NCBI GenBank assembly: GCA_027924585.1
Contig: BSBM01000753.1
Location: 22,588,501 to 22,652,500 of the forward strand
DNA length: 64,000 nucleotides
Source: Larix kaempferi
Lineage: Eukaryota; Streptophyta; Pinopsida; Pinales; Pinaceae
Direction of reading: 5' to 3'
This document shows, one piece after another, positions 35,608 through 48,290 of the stretch. The first letter of the stretch is position 1. Every line of letters starts with the position of its first letter. The position numbers were made by a program, and so were the translations under genes. The notes under the pieces were generated by a model. It did not search any database. It saw nothing but the letters and a program-made list of their open reading frames with translations, and had not been told where the DNA came from.

Positions 35608-38600
35608 ATTGATGGGAAATAAAAAAAAAGACAAAGAAAACATGCTATACAACAAAATGACAATGAAGAGCGTAAGAAGAATAGAGAACGAATGAGACAA
35701 CAAAGAGAAAGGTTGAGAGAAGAAGAAGATACACATTTGGTGAAACAAATTCCAATGGAGGACAACCAAGGTAAATTATTGAATTACATGCTATCATAAT
35801 TCAAATATCATGTTACATAATTTACAAAATTAGTAACAATTTTTCAATAAATTTAGCTAAATTTCACAATTTAATTTGCTTTATATTTTTTTGTAATGAT
35901 ATTCTTATTTATTTCATCCATTTGTTATTTAAATTTCAAAGTTTGCAACAATTTTTATGTTAAATGAACAATTTTCAAGTGACTAACAAATGTTGAATTG
36001 GAACAACTTTCAAATGAAACATGTAAATTTAGATTATATTTTCATGTTAATACATGTACATATTTTAAACTATTTTCAAATTACTTCAAAGTTGCTAGCA
36101 ATTTTCAAATTACGTTTCAAAGTTGCTTTAACAATTTACAAATTATTTCAAAGTTTACTAACAATTTTCAATTTTATTGTTTAACAATTTTCAATTTTAT
36201 TGTCCAACAATTTTCAAATGAAATCTACACTTAGATTTTATTTTCAAGTTAAAATGTATGTACATATTAACTATTTTCAAATTTCTAAACTTTACTAACA
36301 ATTTTCAATGTTATTAGAATAATTTTCAAATTAAATGTACACTTGGACACTATTTTCAAGTTAAATTGTACATATTTAACTAATTGCAATTTTTTAAGTT
36401 ACTAACAATTTCAAGTTAAATGTAATTTCAATTCTTGTTTTATTAGAAAATTCAATTTCAAAACAAATGAATGAATATTTTGAAATGAGCATGTTGTGAT
36501 AGTTATGTATTAGTTAGAATTTATTCAATTTGAAAACAAATGAATGAATATTTTCATAGTTATGGTGGTTGGCAATATTTTCATAGTTATGGCGGTTGGA
36601 AATATTTTCATAGTAATGAATATTTGAATACAAATGAATGTTCAAAGAGCTATTTAATTATAATGTTTACTTTAAAAAAATTATATCTATCATATGTACT
36701 TTTATTTATATAACATGACATATCACCATGATAAGATTAATGATTAGAATCATATATTTTGTTAGGACAAATTGGAAATAATTATTTGCAATGTTGGCAA
36801 CCTTGCATTGATATGTGAAGCATTATTGATAAAAAATCCTTAAATTACAATTTATGATAAAAATTACAATTTCCATAATTGTTGAAATTGCAAAATCATC
36901 AACTAATGAAAATGTTATTTTGCATTAAAAATTATGAATTTCTCCTCAATCATATCACTACAATGTTTTTAATTAAATATGGTATTCATCTCTAAATCAA
37001 TGTTTTTTTCCCCACATTTAGAGTATAATAGGTATGTTATCATGGGTAAAAAACCAATCTTAAATTTTTATTTCAGGTATATACAACATGGGATGCATGA
37101 TGTTGTCCTTGAAATTCTAGGGTAGAAGTGTTGTAATCATTTATTCTTTGTGGTGATTTGCAACTTGTATTTTACATATTTATTTATTTTATACCATAAA
37201 GTTAAAATAACATTTTTCTTGTAATGTAAAAGTAAAATGGACATAAATTGCAAAAAGAAAATTTGCCCACAATTATATAATGTGATGATTATAAATGATA
37301 TTAATTTTTATGCCCACGATAATTTTTATCAAGTTATTAATAATTATCTTGACTTAAATATATATAGTTGATTTTCAAGTTACTAGCAATTTTAAAGTTA
37401 AATGTACAAGTTACTACCAATTTCAAGTTACAAGCAATTTCAAAATTTATGAGGAATTTCAAATTTTACTTCTAGAACAATTCTCAAGTTTAATTAAGTT
37501 AGCAATTTCAAGTTACCTGAGCAATTTCAAATTTCAAGTTACTAGCAATTTCAAGTTACTTGAGCAATTTCAAATTTCAAGTTACTAGTAATTTCAATTT
37601 TTACTTAGAACAATTCTCAAGCTAAATGTATTAGTTGGAAAATTCAATTCACATTCAATTTTCAATTTTTCAATTTTTCAATTTCCACATCAAATTTCAA
37701 GTTATTAGCAATTTTAAAGTTCAATGCACAACTATCAAGTAACCAATTTTCAATTTGTTAATTTACATGCTACGTAGGGAGAGATTATGGTCAGACATCA
37801 CATCATGGTGATCAAGAATCACATGACCCTGTGCCCCCTCATGATCCTGATCAACCATCACATGACAACTTTCCCTCTCACATTGAAAATATAATTGGCA
37901 GCTGCAGTGCGGTTGGAAGGGGTGGAAATTTTCTAGAGGATTGTGTAGTTGTTTCTGCACAAGAAGAGATTGGGAATTCGATCCCTGGTCGGAGAGTTAG
38001 AGAGCATACCAATAACATAATCAAGTCATATTTTGAACAACATTCAAAGATGGCACAAGCTCAAATCCTACATGGGTTGATAAAACACAAAAAATTGAAA
38101 CGTGCCACAAATTTGTTGGGTTTTCAAGATGTTAAAACAAAAAAGACATGCAAGAATGCAATAGAAAATGTAAGAACTGCATTATCTTCATTTGGAAAAT
38201 CAAGAAACAATGATAATCGAGCTGCTCGTAGGGAAATTACAATGGCTGTTGTGGCACAAAGCAACTCAAGAAATCGAATGGTATCAACAATGGCATCATT
38301 GCTCAATGTTTCAAAAAGAATATTGCTCAAATATACTAAATTCAGGGTCCGGATAGATGAAAATGATGAAGCTGCTTGTTTGGCTCTTATTTTTAGGGAA
38401 CCCTATCGAGGCAGGATGGCATCATGTATTAGAGAGAAGGTGATAGAGCTTTGGGATAGCCATTCTCGTGCTATTCCAAATCAAAAGCATGTCCTACGAC
38501 AACATTTATCCAGAGGCATTTATCAGGAGCATTGTAAGCATGTGATGGAGATGATGGGAGTTGCACTTTACGAGGAATTCCGAGAAACTAATCCTGGTGT

Positions 38601-40640
38601 TCAAATATCATTTAGCATGTTCACCAAATTGAAACTGTGGTATATTAGGTCGAATACGATTCGCGACACTTGTTGCTGCTCGTACCACGTTGAATTTCAA
38701 CTATACTATGACACATTTCTGGTTTTTTGCAAAAGGCACTGCAACAGTGTACTATCTCCTCACATAGTGCGAGATTTTATTTGTATGATACTATGCAATA
38801 GGAGTCCTGAACATGTGTTTTTCAATAAGAGGTGTGTAGGTGGGAGAAAATGCCATGAATGCAGTGATTTGACATTGTTCCATAGGAACTTTTCTATCGA
38901 TCCAACACACCATGGATTGTCAGATATCATCGTTAGGTGGAAGAGGTACGAGTACGTCACCATGAATCCAACATCTTCTTCATCTGTGCCATCCAAGAGG
39001 ATCGACTTGCTCGATGATGAGATTCCTGTTTCATATTTCATGGAGAACTTTCAAAGTCAGATTTATAAATACAAAAGCACTCCCATAGGTCCAGGTGGCA
39101 AGCTTTAGAATTCAAACATTCTCGTGACGTATTTGAGCTGGACACAATCTTATCAGTGGTAGAATTTGCAGAGAACTACACCTTTGATCCTCAAAGAGAG
39201 ATACAGAGTGAGTACTATCACTCTGACCAGGTGTCTATCTTCATACATGTATTGTACATACATGCTCAGGAAAGCATTGATGGTAGGGATAACACTCCTC
39301 AGTCACGTGAAGTGATCAAGGAGTACCATTTTTATGTTGGTGATGATCGTGAGCATGACACATTGTTCATTCAACACTGCTTTGGGTTGATTTATGATTC
39401 ATTCAAGCAGAGAGGCGTATCATTTATTGAACACTGGATTTCGTCAGATGGGTGTGCAGGGCAATTCAAATCAACACGCTCATTTTATTGGTTGACTCAC
39501 CTTCACAAACAAACAGGAATCCGACACACCTGAAGATTTTTGAGATAGGGCATGGAAAGGGTGAACAGGATGGCGTAGCTGCATGTGTGGAACCCGAATC
39601 AAATGCTCCACTGAAGTAGTTGATTAGTGCACACGTCATTTGGGACATCAAGGTCATGAGAAAGCAAGGCCGGTGTGCAGGTAATAAACTCCAAACTCAA
39701 TTAATAAACTAATAACATTCAATATTATCATTTCCAAAAGAACACATACTCGATAGAAATTTACATATGACAAATTGAATTCCATGCAGGTTCTTTTGGG
39801 ATGTTTCCCTTGGATATGTTAATAGATCCATGCTGTTGTATTGTGATACCATCCTTGGTACAAGGGAATTGCATTCTATTCAAAGTAAAGACATTGGTGA
39901 CATATTTTCCATTGAAATGAGGAAGTATGCCCGTTTTTGCGATTTTTGCATTCATGCAAATGGATGTGGGCTTGATCACTGTGAAAATGATGTATATGTC
40001 AAACCATGGAAATATGTCTCTCTTAATCCAAAGGGCCCACGTCCAATTCCAACATGGCAAGAGATGCACACTAAAGAGGCAATGGTCTCATTAGATCATG
40101 ATCGAGTTTCTGACATGGTTAGGGAAGGTACAAGAGTCTTCATTAAGTTAATTAGTTCATTATATATTACACATATACAAATGTTGTAGAAATTTGCATG
40201 TAGGACATTTGAATAGTATTTGTAATGTATCTTGCAGGTGATGTATTCATTGTCATTGCACCCCCCCACAACCAAGAAAATGTGGCATACTATTTGATGC
40301 GGTGCACGCAAATAAAGAGTAGGTTCGTGCGACCCTACCAAGATGGGGACTTCACATACAAGACTGGAGACATGGTTCTAATGGGATACTTTTTTGAAAA
40401 AGTGAAAAAATAGGGTGCTTATTATTTACAGAGATTTTATGCCTGAATATATGTCATGTCAATACAGTCATTTGGTGGTGGCAGCTTGGATACCTCTAAC
40501 AGAAATCAAGGTGAAGAGAGGTGAGCCAAAGAGATGGAAGATGACATAAGCTGACCATGATCGTATTATGGAGACTTGCATTCCTATAACACATTGGCCA
40601 GATGAATGCGTTACATGTATGCCACTTGCATCATTGGCAT
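35608..40640 (+). pseudogene. 'Gene 1', copy II: transposase-like gene, nearly complete but broken
   Basis: Exons (plus): 35608-35770, 37778-39680, 39790-40127 and 40238-about 40640; splice phases agree across all three junctions. Exon 1 encodes a basic segment (EERKKNRERMRQQRERLREE). Exon 2 holds a 425-residue open stretch with an N-terminal Asp/His/Pro-rich linker, KYFEQHSKM-like and KRATNLLGFQDVKT segments, then ISFSMFTKLKLWYIRS and DTCCCSYHVEF (a Cys/His cluster), and KRCVGGRKCHEC. Frameshifts follow near 39085 and near 39530. Between them lie REIQSEYYHSDQVSIFIHV, KEYHFYVGDDR and the putative catalytic HWISSDGCAGQFK, then FEIGHGKGEQDG. Exons 3-4 give YVKPWKYVSLNPKG and KTGDMVLMGYFF. Stops occur near 35620, at 39616 and at 40411. 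The HWI-SDGCAGQFK and HGKGE-DG blocks suggest an RNase-H-fold transposase with acidic catalytic residues, but no fold can be proven here. Confidence 0.7.
35771..37777 (+). other. Long AT-rich intron of gene 1 copy II
   Basis: Bounded by AAG|GTAAA and TACGTAG|GGA. It is filled with irregular repeats of AATTTCAAGTTA and ACAATTTTCAA, with no ORF of interest. The phase (G|GG) is consistent with splicing of exon 1 to exon 2. Confidence 0.5.
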
Positions 40641-41861
40641 TGTTTTCATGTTGTCTTGTGTAATATTTTTTTGGAGATTTTTGTGGAGGTTGTTTTATAA
40701 ATGTATTTTTGTAGATGCTTTAATGTCAAGAATACAAATACTATATGGGAGGCTTTTGTGAAATTTGGGTCATGGTGCTCCAATGTGAATACACTTGAAT
40801 GTACATGTTCTAATTTTAAATTTTGATTTCAAATACAATTGTAATGTAATGAGAATTTAAAATACATCTATACAATGTGGAATTGTAAAATTTAAAATTT
40901 TAATTGTACAATGTATTCTAATTTTAAATTTTGATTTCAAATTTGCAATATTTTATACATTATAATCCATTCATTGTATTTCCTCATCAATTACATTGTA
41001 TTTCATTATCAATTATATAAAAATATTATCAAATACCAATGTATTGAAAAAATGTTTCATTCAACAATAATCAATTAGTTTTGTTATCAAGAAGATATCA
41101 AAGTTAGGGCCAATTTTTTTTGCCTCTCCTCATTCCATTTAATAAAAATATTGGCACTTGGTGCTACAGGGAATATAACATAGAAGATAGAGGGTACAAT
41201 TCAACTAAAGGGAACTTACACATAATCTTTGAATATATTTTCATGGAAACAATACCCATTGTTGGCACAACTCACAAACATTCACTCTAATTTCTAACCA
41301 TCAAACCTTCTCAATTTTTGGATTACATGCATCAAAAACTATCTTTATCATGCAGCTTTGCATGCATAGGCATGGAACCTCTTTGAGAGAAATTAGTTAG
41401 TATTATATGGCCTTGCTTGTGTAAAAAAACCTTAATTATCAAACCAAAACACAACTTGTACATGCCTTTGTTTTTGATAGACATGGATTACATAATAATG
41501 AAAGTTGAAATGTAAACATAATAATACATGGAAAATATGTACATATCCATAATGAAAAATATCTCATGCTTATCTTATTTGTGGTGTGTTTGTCTTGAAC
41601 ATTGCGTGTTCCAATAATTTTATCGTGGGTTTTGTGGCTAGTGATCTAACATGGAGATTGCATTATTGGCTTTATTTGTAAATTGAATCTAGTGTATGTA
41701 TGTATTCAAACAAAAATACAAGAAGCATGGGTGTTTGTGGCAGTCCCCTCGACATCAATCCATGGACATGACATAGTTCTTTCCATTTTTTGGGTCATAA
41801 TCACTAGTGGTCACATTAGGTTCTCATTGCAATTATATCTCAAAATGTATAGGACTAATAT
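40641..41861. other. Intergenic sequence up to the Copia insertion
   Basis: AT-rich, without a supported gene. The last five bases, AATAT (41857-41861), are the left TSD of the Copia element. Confidence 0.55.
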
Positions 41862-42425
41862 TGTTGATGTATATGTAACTTCAGAATGTATTTCACCTAT
41901 TGGTATTCTACTTCTATAGATATGTTATTATTCCTCTATATGAAAGTGTCGTCATTTGTATTGACAAGTGTTGCAACTTGCAAGTGATGGGCTATTAGAC
42001 CACCAAGTGTGGGGTCAACCATGATTAGTATTTCCATGGGTTATTACACCAAGTTAGACAAGTCGGTCCTGCTAGGTTATTAGGCAGGTTAGGTCATGTA
42101 TAAATAGAGTGCAGGAGGCACTCTATTCGATCATTTCATTATTCACTTCTACACTCATCGGAAAGTGGTGCACAAATGAGGAAGGAGGAGTAGCTGCTAG
42201 AGAAGACTATCTCTTGTACTTGGGTTGTATCATTGCTCTTTCTATCTCTGAGGAAGTTGTGGGGTTTTTCACCTTTATGGTTTTCCCCAGTGAAACTCTT
42301 TGTGTGTATTGTCTCATGTGATTGCTTAGTGTGATTGATATGCATTGTTATGCTTGATATGCTATACATGTTATTCTCTCAGTAAAGATACTAGAGTATG
42401 TTGAATTAATGCTAAAAAATTAACA
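41862..42425 (+). repeat. 5' LTR of the outer Copia element
   Basis: Begins TGTTGATGTATATGTAACTT and ends CTAAAAAATTAACA. It contains a TATA box at 42099-42106 (TATAAATA) overlapping a perfect 9-bp-arm hairpin. Confidence 0.95.
42099..42126 (+). promoter_or_regulatory. LTR core promoter: TATA box overlapping a conserved stem-loop
   Basis: TATAAATA is followed by ATAGAGTGC, loop AGGAG and GCACTCTAT (stem 42104-42112 / 42118-42126). The same stem is found in the other three LTRs (43296-43318, 49912-49934 and 55690-55712), with the loop varying between AGGAG and GGGAG. The stem would lie at or just before the expected RNA start. Confidence 0.8.
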
Positions 42426-42437
42426 TGGTATCAAAGC
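42426..42437 (+). other. Primer-binding site of the outer Copia element
   Basis: TGGTATCAAAGC directly abuts the 5' LTR. It is the initiator Met-tRNA type with one change (A for G) from the usual TGGTATCAGAGC. Confidence 0.9.
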
Positions 42438-42996
42438 TAAACTGAGAAGAAGACACTATGCAGTTGCAGAAGCTAGGCTTCTTGTTTATTGGGTTTCTCT
42501 TCACATATCTTGAAAGGAAGTAGAGTATTTTGACTCTCCTCATCAAGGTGCATTTTTCTGTCCAATCAGAACTCAATTATGGGCATTTTCATTTTTGGCC
42601 CTAAAAATTAGGGTTTCCACAAAAATAGGAATTTTTGAATTCTGAGACCATAGATGGAAGCTCCATGGAAAAATCGAAGTTTAGAGCTTTTGATCAAACT
42701 TTTTGGTTGGGTGAAGCTCCAGGAAACTCAAACCCTAATTCAGGGTCCTCCTAGTGAATCCGGGAGACTAAAAGGCATTTTTGAAGGGTGAAACTTTTCC
42801 AGATTTCAAATTCTAAATATACCATCTTGATCAACTCATCAAGGCGCATATTTCTATCCTTTCAGAAGTTTGAAATTCACATTTTAAATTTTTAGGGTTT
42901 CTCTGACAAACCTTAATCCAACACCAGATCCAAATTTCTGCAAATCAAGTGGTTAGACCTAAATCTTTTCTATTTCCATTTGAAGTACTCTTTAAG
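42438..42996 (+). other. Leader (5' UTR) of the outer Copia element
   Basis: Untranslated leader between the PBS and the gag start. It contains repeats such as AAATTTTTAGGGTTT and GAAGCTCCA. A corresponding leader is recognisable, reversed, at 48.28-49.6 kb in the nested element. Confidence 0.6.
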
Positions 42997-43004
42997 ATGT
43001 TTCA

Positions 43005-43652
43005 TGTTAGATTTTCAGAATTTACTTCAATCTGATCTAGGATCTTAACTGAGAGAACAACATGTACAGCATATCTACAGCATATCAATCATGGAGACAA
43101 TAATGCAAGCACACAAGAGACACAAAGATTTACTTGGGGAAAACCATAAAGGTGAAAAACCCCAATAACTTCCTCAGAGATAGATAGAGCAATGATACAA
43201 CCAACCAAGAGAGATAGCCATAACCTAGCAGCAGATCCTCCTCCTCCATAAGTGCGCCACTCCTCCTTGAGTGCATGTGTGAAGTGAGTGAACAAATAGA
43301 GTGCCTCCCGCACTCTATTTATACTTGACTTGACTTGCCTTTTTACCTAACTCATGTAGGCTCGAACTTAACCACATAACATAATGCTGAGTGGGCCGAC
43401 CCCCAATAGGGTGGTCTAATAACCCTTTGACCCACATGGCCGACCCCCAATAGGGTGGTCTAATAACCCTTTGACCCACATGACTTATATAGGGCCGACC
43501 CCAAATAAGGTGGTCTAATAACCCATCAAGTATAAGTTACGACACTTACAATATAAATGACGACACTTCCTTATAGAGGAATAATACCATCTCTATAGGA
43601 ATACAATATACATATATGTGAAATACATTCCGAAGTTACATATACATCAACA
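43005..43652 (-). repeat. 3' LTR of the nested Copia element
   Basis: 648 bp. On the minus strand it begins TGTTGATGTATATGTAACTT (as in the outer LTR) and ends CTGAAAATCTAACA. It contains two or three 48-bp GGGTCGGCC-type subrepeats (43385-43510) and the TATA-hairpin. Confidence 0.97.
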
Positions 43653-43889
43653 CTCCCTCTTAACTAGGAAGGTATTTCTCAGCACAGTTCTTCTAGCACA
43701 AGTCATCTTCTCTAGATCATCGTCACTGGATAATCGTCATCGAGTCATCATCATCGTCACTGCTGCCGCTATCTCAATCAATCTCTGAATCTACTCGTCA
43801 TAGGAAGTTCTACAGAGCCAGTCCTTTTTCATACTGGATGTAGGCCCACCACCTGCAGGTCTTCGTCATCACTGGCCATACTGTGGAAT

Positions 43890-44415
43890 CCTCAGGACTT
43901 ATTACGTGCATCACAAAACCTCGAAAGAGCATCCCAGGATATTACGGGTACACAACTCCAACCTGTAGGATCTCCCAGGGCGCTATTACATGTGACCCCA
44001 CCACAAAACCTCGAAAGAGCATCTCAGGATGTTACGGGTACACAACTCCGACCTGAAATCTCCCAGGGCACAAATTACATGTGGTCCACCACAAAACCTA
44101 GCAAGAGCATCTCAGGATGTTACGGGTACACAACTCCGACCTGAAATCTCCCAGGGCACAAATTACATGTGGTCATGGCAAAACCTCGCAAGAGCATATC
44201 AGGATGTTACGGGTACACAACTCTGACCTGAAATCTCCCAGGGCCCAAATTACATGCCATAGGACAAAACCTCGCAAGAGAATCTCAGTATGTTACGGGT
44301 ACACAACTCCGACCTGAGATCTCCCAGGGCACAAATTACATGTCCTCCCAGAGCAATGTCTCGAAAGAGCATCCCAAGCTGTTACGGGTACACAACTCCG
44401 ACCTATAGGATCTCC
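43890..44415. repeat. Tandem repeat, 86-90 bp x 6, in the nested element
   Basis: TTACGGGTACACAACTC(C/T) recurs at about 43941, 44031, 44119, 44206, 44292 and 44381, each with CCTCG(A/C)AAGAGCAT and TCTCCCAGGGC. A single counterpart (GGATGCTCTTTCGAGGTTTT, in the other orientation) is at 55200-55220 in the outer element, so the amplification is private to the nested branch. Confidence 0.9.
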
Positions 44416-44493
44416 CAGACATGCTCATCTGCACAACCTGATCCACGGCCACAGAGTATCAAACTGATACTCACCACACATCATCCTGATCAT

Positions 44494-44781
44494 CATCACT
44501 GCAACATCCTGCTGCATGTCATCTGGAGCAACATCCTGAAGCTCATCATCTATGATCATCCTGATCATCACTGCAACATCCTGCTGCATGTCATCTGGAG
44601 CAACATCCTGAAGCTCGTCATCTATGATCATCCTAATCATCACTGCAACATCCTGCTGCATGTCATCTGGAGCAACATCCTGAAGCTCGTCATCTATGAT
44701 CATCCTGATCATCACTGCAACATCCTGCTGCATGTCATCATACCTGATCCACCTGATCATCAATGCATCTACCTGATGCAT
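44494..44781. repeat. Tandem repeat, 72 bp x 4, in the nested element
   Basis: CATCACTGCAACATCCTGCT starts at 44494, 44566, 44638 and 44710, exactly 72 bp apart. Because 72 is divisible by three, both strands give long repeat ORFs (HPDHHCNILLHVIWSN on the plus strand, ELQDVAPDDMQQDVAVM on the minus). They sit in the 3' untranslated part of the retroelement and are not taken as genes. Confidence 0.9.
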
Positions 44782-44789
44782 ACCAAGTA

Positions 44790-45095
44790 TCTACCTGATA
44801 CATATCATCATACATGATCCTCCTGATCATCAATGTATCCACCTGATACAAATACAAATACATGATACATATCACCATACATGATCCACCTGATCATACA
44901 ATGTACCCACCTGATACATATACAGATACATGGTCCATGCATCCAACATGATGCATATACAAAATACATACACATGATCCAACTGATCATATCCAGCATC
45001 TACATGATGCGTACATACATAAAAATGATCCAACTGATCATATCCAGCATCCAACATGATGCGTACATACATAAAAATGATCCAACTAATCATAT
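44790..45095. repeat. CATGATCC / GATGCATAC short repeats (nested element 3' region)
   Basis: Irregular repeats of TGATCC(A/T)(A/C)CTGATCAT, TACATACATAAAAATGATCC and ATGATGC(A/G)TA. The outer element carries the equivalent reversed repeats at 54430-54740. Confidence 0.75.
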
Positions 45096-45209
45096 CCAAG
45101 CAGAAACCACAACATCATCCTGATGCTCCATCATCCAGCGCTTACATCCACAGCCATGTGAAGGATCCTCCTTCCAACATGCTTGGAATGGCTTCAGCAA
45201 ATGTGTCCA

Positions 45210-46565
45210 TCACTTCTTCCTCGAAGTGTCCTCGATCTGAAGAATGCCAAGCCTCTCTCTGAAGTACTCGAACTTCACTCTGGCTAGTGGTTTCGTCAGC
45301 ACATCTGCAATCTGCTCATCCATCGCAACATACAGGAGCTTCACAGCTCCTCTCTGCACCATATCCCTGATATAGTGATGTTTGATCTCTATGTGTTTCG
45401 ACCTGTCATGAAATAGTGGGTTCTTGGACAGCTTCACACAACTCTGGTTATCACAGAAGATACCAGTAGCATCCAACGGGAGATCAAATAACTCAGACAG
45501 TAGCTTCCGTAGCCATACTGCCTCACAACTAGCTGAGCAGGCTGCAACATACTCTGCCTCAGCTGTACTCAGTGCTACGCAGGACTGCTTCCTGCTAAAC
45601 CAAGAGATCACACCTGATCCCATACTGAAGCAACACCCAGATGTGCTCTTCCTATCTACAGCACTTCCAGCCCAATCTGAATCAACATAACCCTGCAGGT
45701 TAAACTTTTGATTCGCCTCATACCTGAGCCCATAATCCACTATACCCTTCAGGTACCTCAGAATATGCTTTACAGCAACCAGGTGAACACTCCTCGGATC
45801 CGTCAGGAACTGGCTCAATGTGTTCACACCAAAGCAAATGTCTGGTCTCGTGTTCGTTAGGTACATCAAGGACCCAATCATCTGACGATACATAGTGATA
45901 TCAACTGGCTCAGATGAAGCATCACATAGAAGCTTCAGATTCGATGCCATAGGTGTGGCCATGGCCTTGCAATCCATCATCCCAAATCTCTTCAGGATAT
46001 CTACTGTGTACTTCCCTTGACCAAGGAAGATTCCTTCTGCACTTTGCCACACCTCCATGCCAAAAAACAAATAGTGCATCATCCCCAAGTTCTTCATCTC
46101 GAACTCGGTAGTAAGCTTCTGCTGCGTGTCGACAATCAATCTATCTTCACCATACCAAGTTCTGCACATATATGATTTCCTATCATGTGTCTCAGAACCA
46201 AGTGGCTACTCCACATACACTTCTTCTTCAACTACACCATTCAAGAAAGCTGTCTTGAATCCATCCGGTGTATCTTCTGTTTCGTCACTTTTATATTTCT
46301 CTATGCTGCCATCTGCAACATGCTTGATCTAATAGTTCCATATGGAAGTCATAACAAACTTCCCTTCAGGTCTTGGGATTACATCCCAAACATCATTCTT
46401 CATGATCGACGGATCATGGCATTCCATTTCTTCATCCCAGATCCTGGGATCTTCAATATCTTTAATAGATATCTTTGTTGCTGGAACAAATGTTGTAGCT
46501 TTTGTAGGTGAAGATATACGATCTTTCCTACAAAACAGGTTAAATTGCATGATTAGAAACATCTC
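45210..46565 (-). pseudogene. Copia RT-end / RNase H fragment of the nested element
   Basis: The open frame 46169-45210 (319 codons) encodes the end of reverse transcriptase and a well-preserved RNase H: VDSDWAGSAVDRKSTSG, STAEAEYVAA, DNQSCVKLSKNP, KHIEIKHHYIRDMVQ and terminal LQIEDTSRKK. Upstream to 46565 are remnants (HDPSIMKNDVWDVIPRPEGK, GFKTAFLNGVVEEEVYVE then TAG). Compared with the outer element, the stretch between SYMCR and TWYG, and then from TWYG to ED-LI-DT, is deleted, removing KALYGLKQAP and YVDD. Polymerase activity is impossible; RNase H residues are intact. Confidence 0.92.
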
Positions 46566-48129
46566 ATAATTTTCAGAACAAATTCTTACACATAAAGAAA
46601 TATGTCATACAATCATGCAATTATCTTAGCCAATGCTTCAATACAACATTTATCCATATCCCGTAACTTTCTAGATGCCTTCCAATCTCTACCAGAACAT
46701 TGTTAAGAGTGTGCACAACTCCCAACATGTCAGCAAAGAGGTTTCATTCTAGATAAGTAGCAATGGAATGTTGTACAGTGCCATAGGCCACTTACCCATG
46801 TATATTAGTAGTATACTATTCATCAATGCAACTATTCTAATATGCACAATACATATCCTAAGTCTAGGAACATGAGCATATACATCATTGAACAATTTTA
46901 TATAAACAAACAAATGTGCATGAAATGATAATTAAAATACTTATCTTTGTTTGTTCGTTGGGTGGACTCCCTCTAAGTCTTTGCTTCCTTGCAGGAGCTG
47001 CTGGAGTCCTAATCTGAAGTAGTTTCTTCTACACCTTTCTGTTGTGGAGTGTAGAGAGATAGTCAACTCCCTCTGAATATCTGCATCCTTGCAGAAACTA
47101 CTGAAGTGTGCTCCTTTGCTTTATTGCAGGAACAACTGGAGTGTGCTCCCTCTTGATCTTTGCTTCCTGGATTACCTGTCTTTGAACTTATACTCATTCT
47201 TGATCCGTATGCATGCTTGTTAGTATCATCATTGTGTTATCCCCGAGGTCTCATACATAATAAAAAATTCATTAGAATAATCTTAATATTATCAAAAAAC
47301 ACAATAATCTAAAGCATGTATAGTCATGATCATTTCAAACAGAAATAATAAGCATTAGCTTTCAAGGTTTATGTAGGATTCTTATGGTTAGTCAAATCAT
47401 AAGAAACATAACATGTCTAAACCTGTAATTACTCAAACCTATGACTCTTCGGGTTAGTTGAGTTATCAATCAAGATAAGAGATATAATATGCATAAAACC
47501 TATGATTATTCAAAGCTATACCTTCATGATTCTTCTGGTTAGTCATATCATCAATTATGGTAAGAAACATAATATGCATACCACCATGATTATTCAAACC
47601 TATGACTCTTCGTGAATAATCATTATCAACAACACAATAGTATAAGATCCTAACACAAGGTAGGATTCTAGCTTGATATAGGAAAAACATACCTGGATTA
47701 GCATGCTAGCTATTTATGTCTAACATACCCGCATAATGTCTTCTGGTTCTCTTCAGTGACTTGTGCTAGTAACCTGCATGTCTCATAAGTTAACCATTGT
47801 AGAAACAAGTTATACATACCTCGAAAGTAGATCTTCTATGTAATCCATGACAATGGATGAATCCTTGTCTTCATGTCACCATGATCATACGTTCTTGAAT
47901 TAGAACATGATTTGTTTTTCTTGGTGTACCTTTTATGTTAGCAGACAACATAAACCTCATACAACACCATAATGCATTAGTACAATCATAAGTGTCAACA
48001 CCTTAATCAATGAATATTTTCTATCGTGCATTCATAGTTTTATTAAGGTGATATGACAAGTCTAAAATCAAGATTGTACTAACCGTAATAACATGAAGAC
48101 AAACATACCATAAACTTAATCATGAACAA
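46566..48129 (-). other. Non-coding filler of the nested element
   Basis: Replaces the missing gag-pol. It contains near-repeats of GCAGGA(G/A)C(T/A)(G/A)CTGGAGT (46990-47160) and of AACCTATGA-TATTCAAA (47430-47620). No ORF is supported. It is still bounded by recognisable gag and pol ends, so it lies inside the element. Confidence 0.6.
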
Positions 48130-48290
48130 ATATCGAGACATACCTTGATGAGTCATACCTGTCGAGATCGCTTGTAATCTTCTTATGTAAGGCCTTAGCC
48201 TCATCTCCCTCTGAGACAGGAACTTCTTCACTTATGCAGGTGATCAATCCATTTTCTTCTAGGATTAACCCAATCCACTTGATTTGCAAG
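48130..48290 (-). pseudogene. gag N-terminal fragment of the nested element
   Basis: The minus strand reads GGATTGGGTTAATCCTAGAA and continues to AAGGCCTTACATAAGAAGAT, matching the outer gag at about 50330-50440 (IGLILEEN ... EEAKALHKK). The rest of gag is deleted. Confidence 0.8.

Noticed and set aside
44290-44817. 175-codon plus-strand ORF and 118-codon minus-strand ORF
   Set aside because: Both are translations of a 72-bp tandem repeat in the 3' untranslated part of the nested Copia element.
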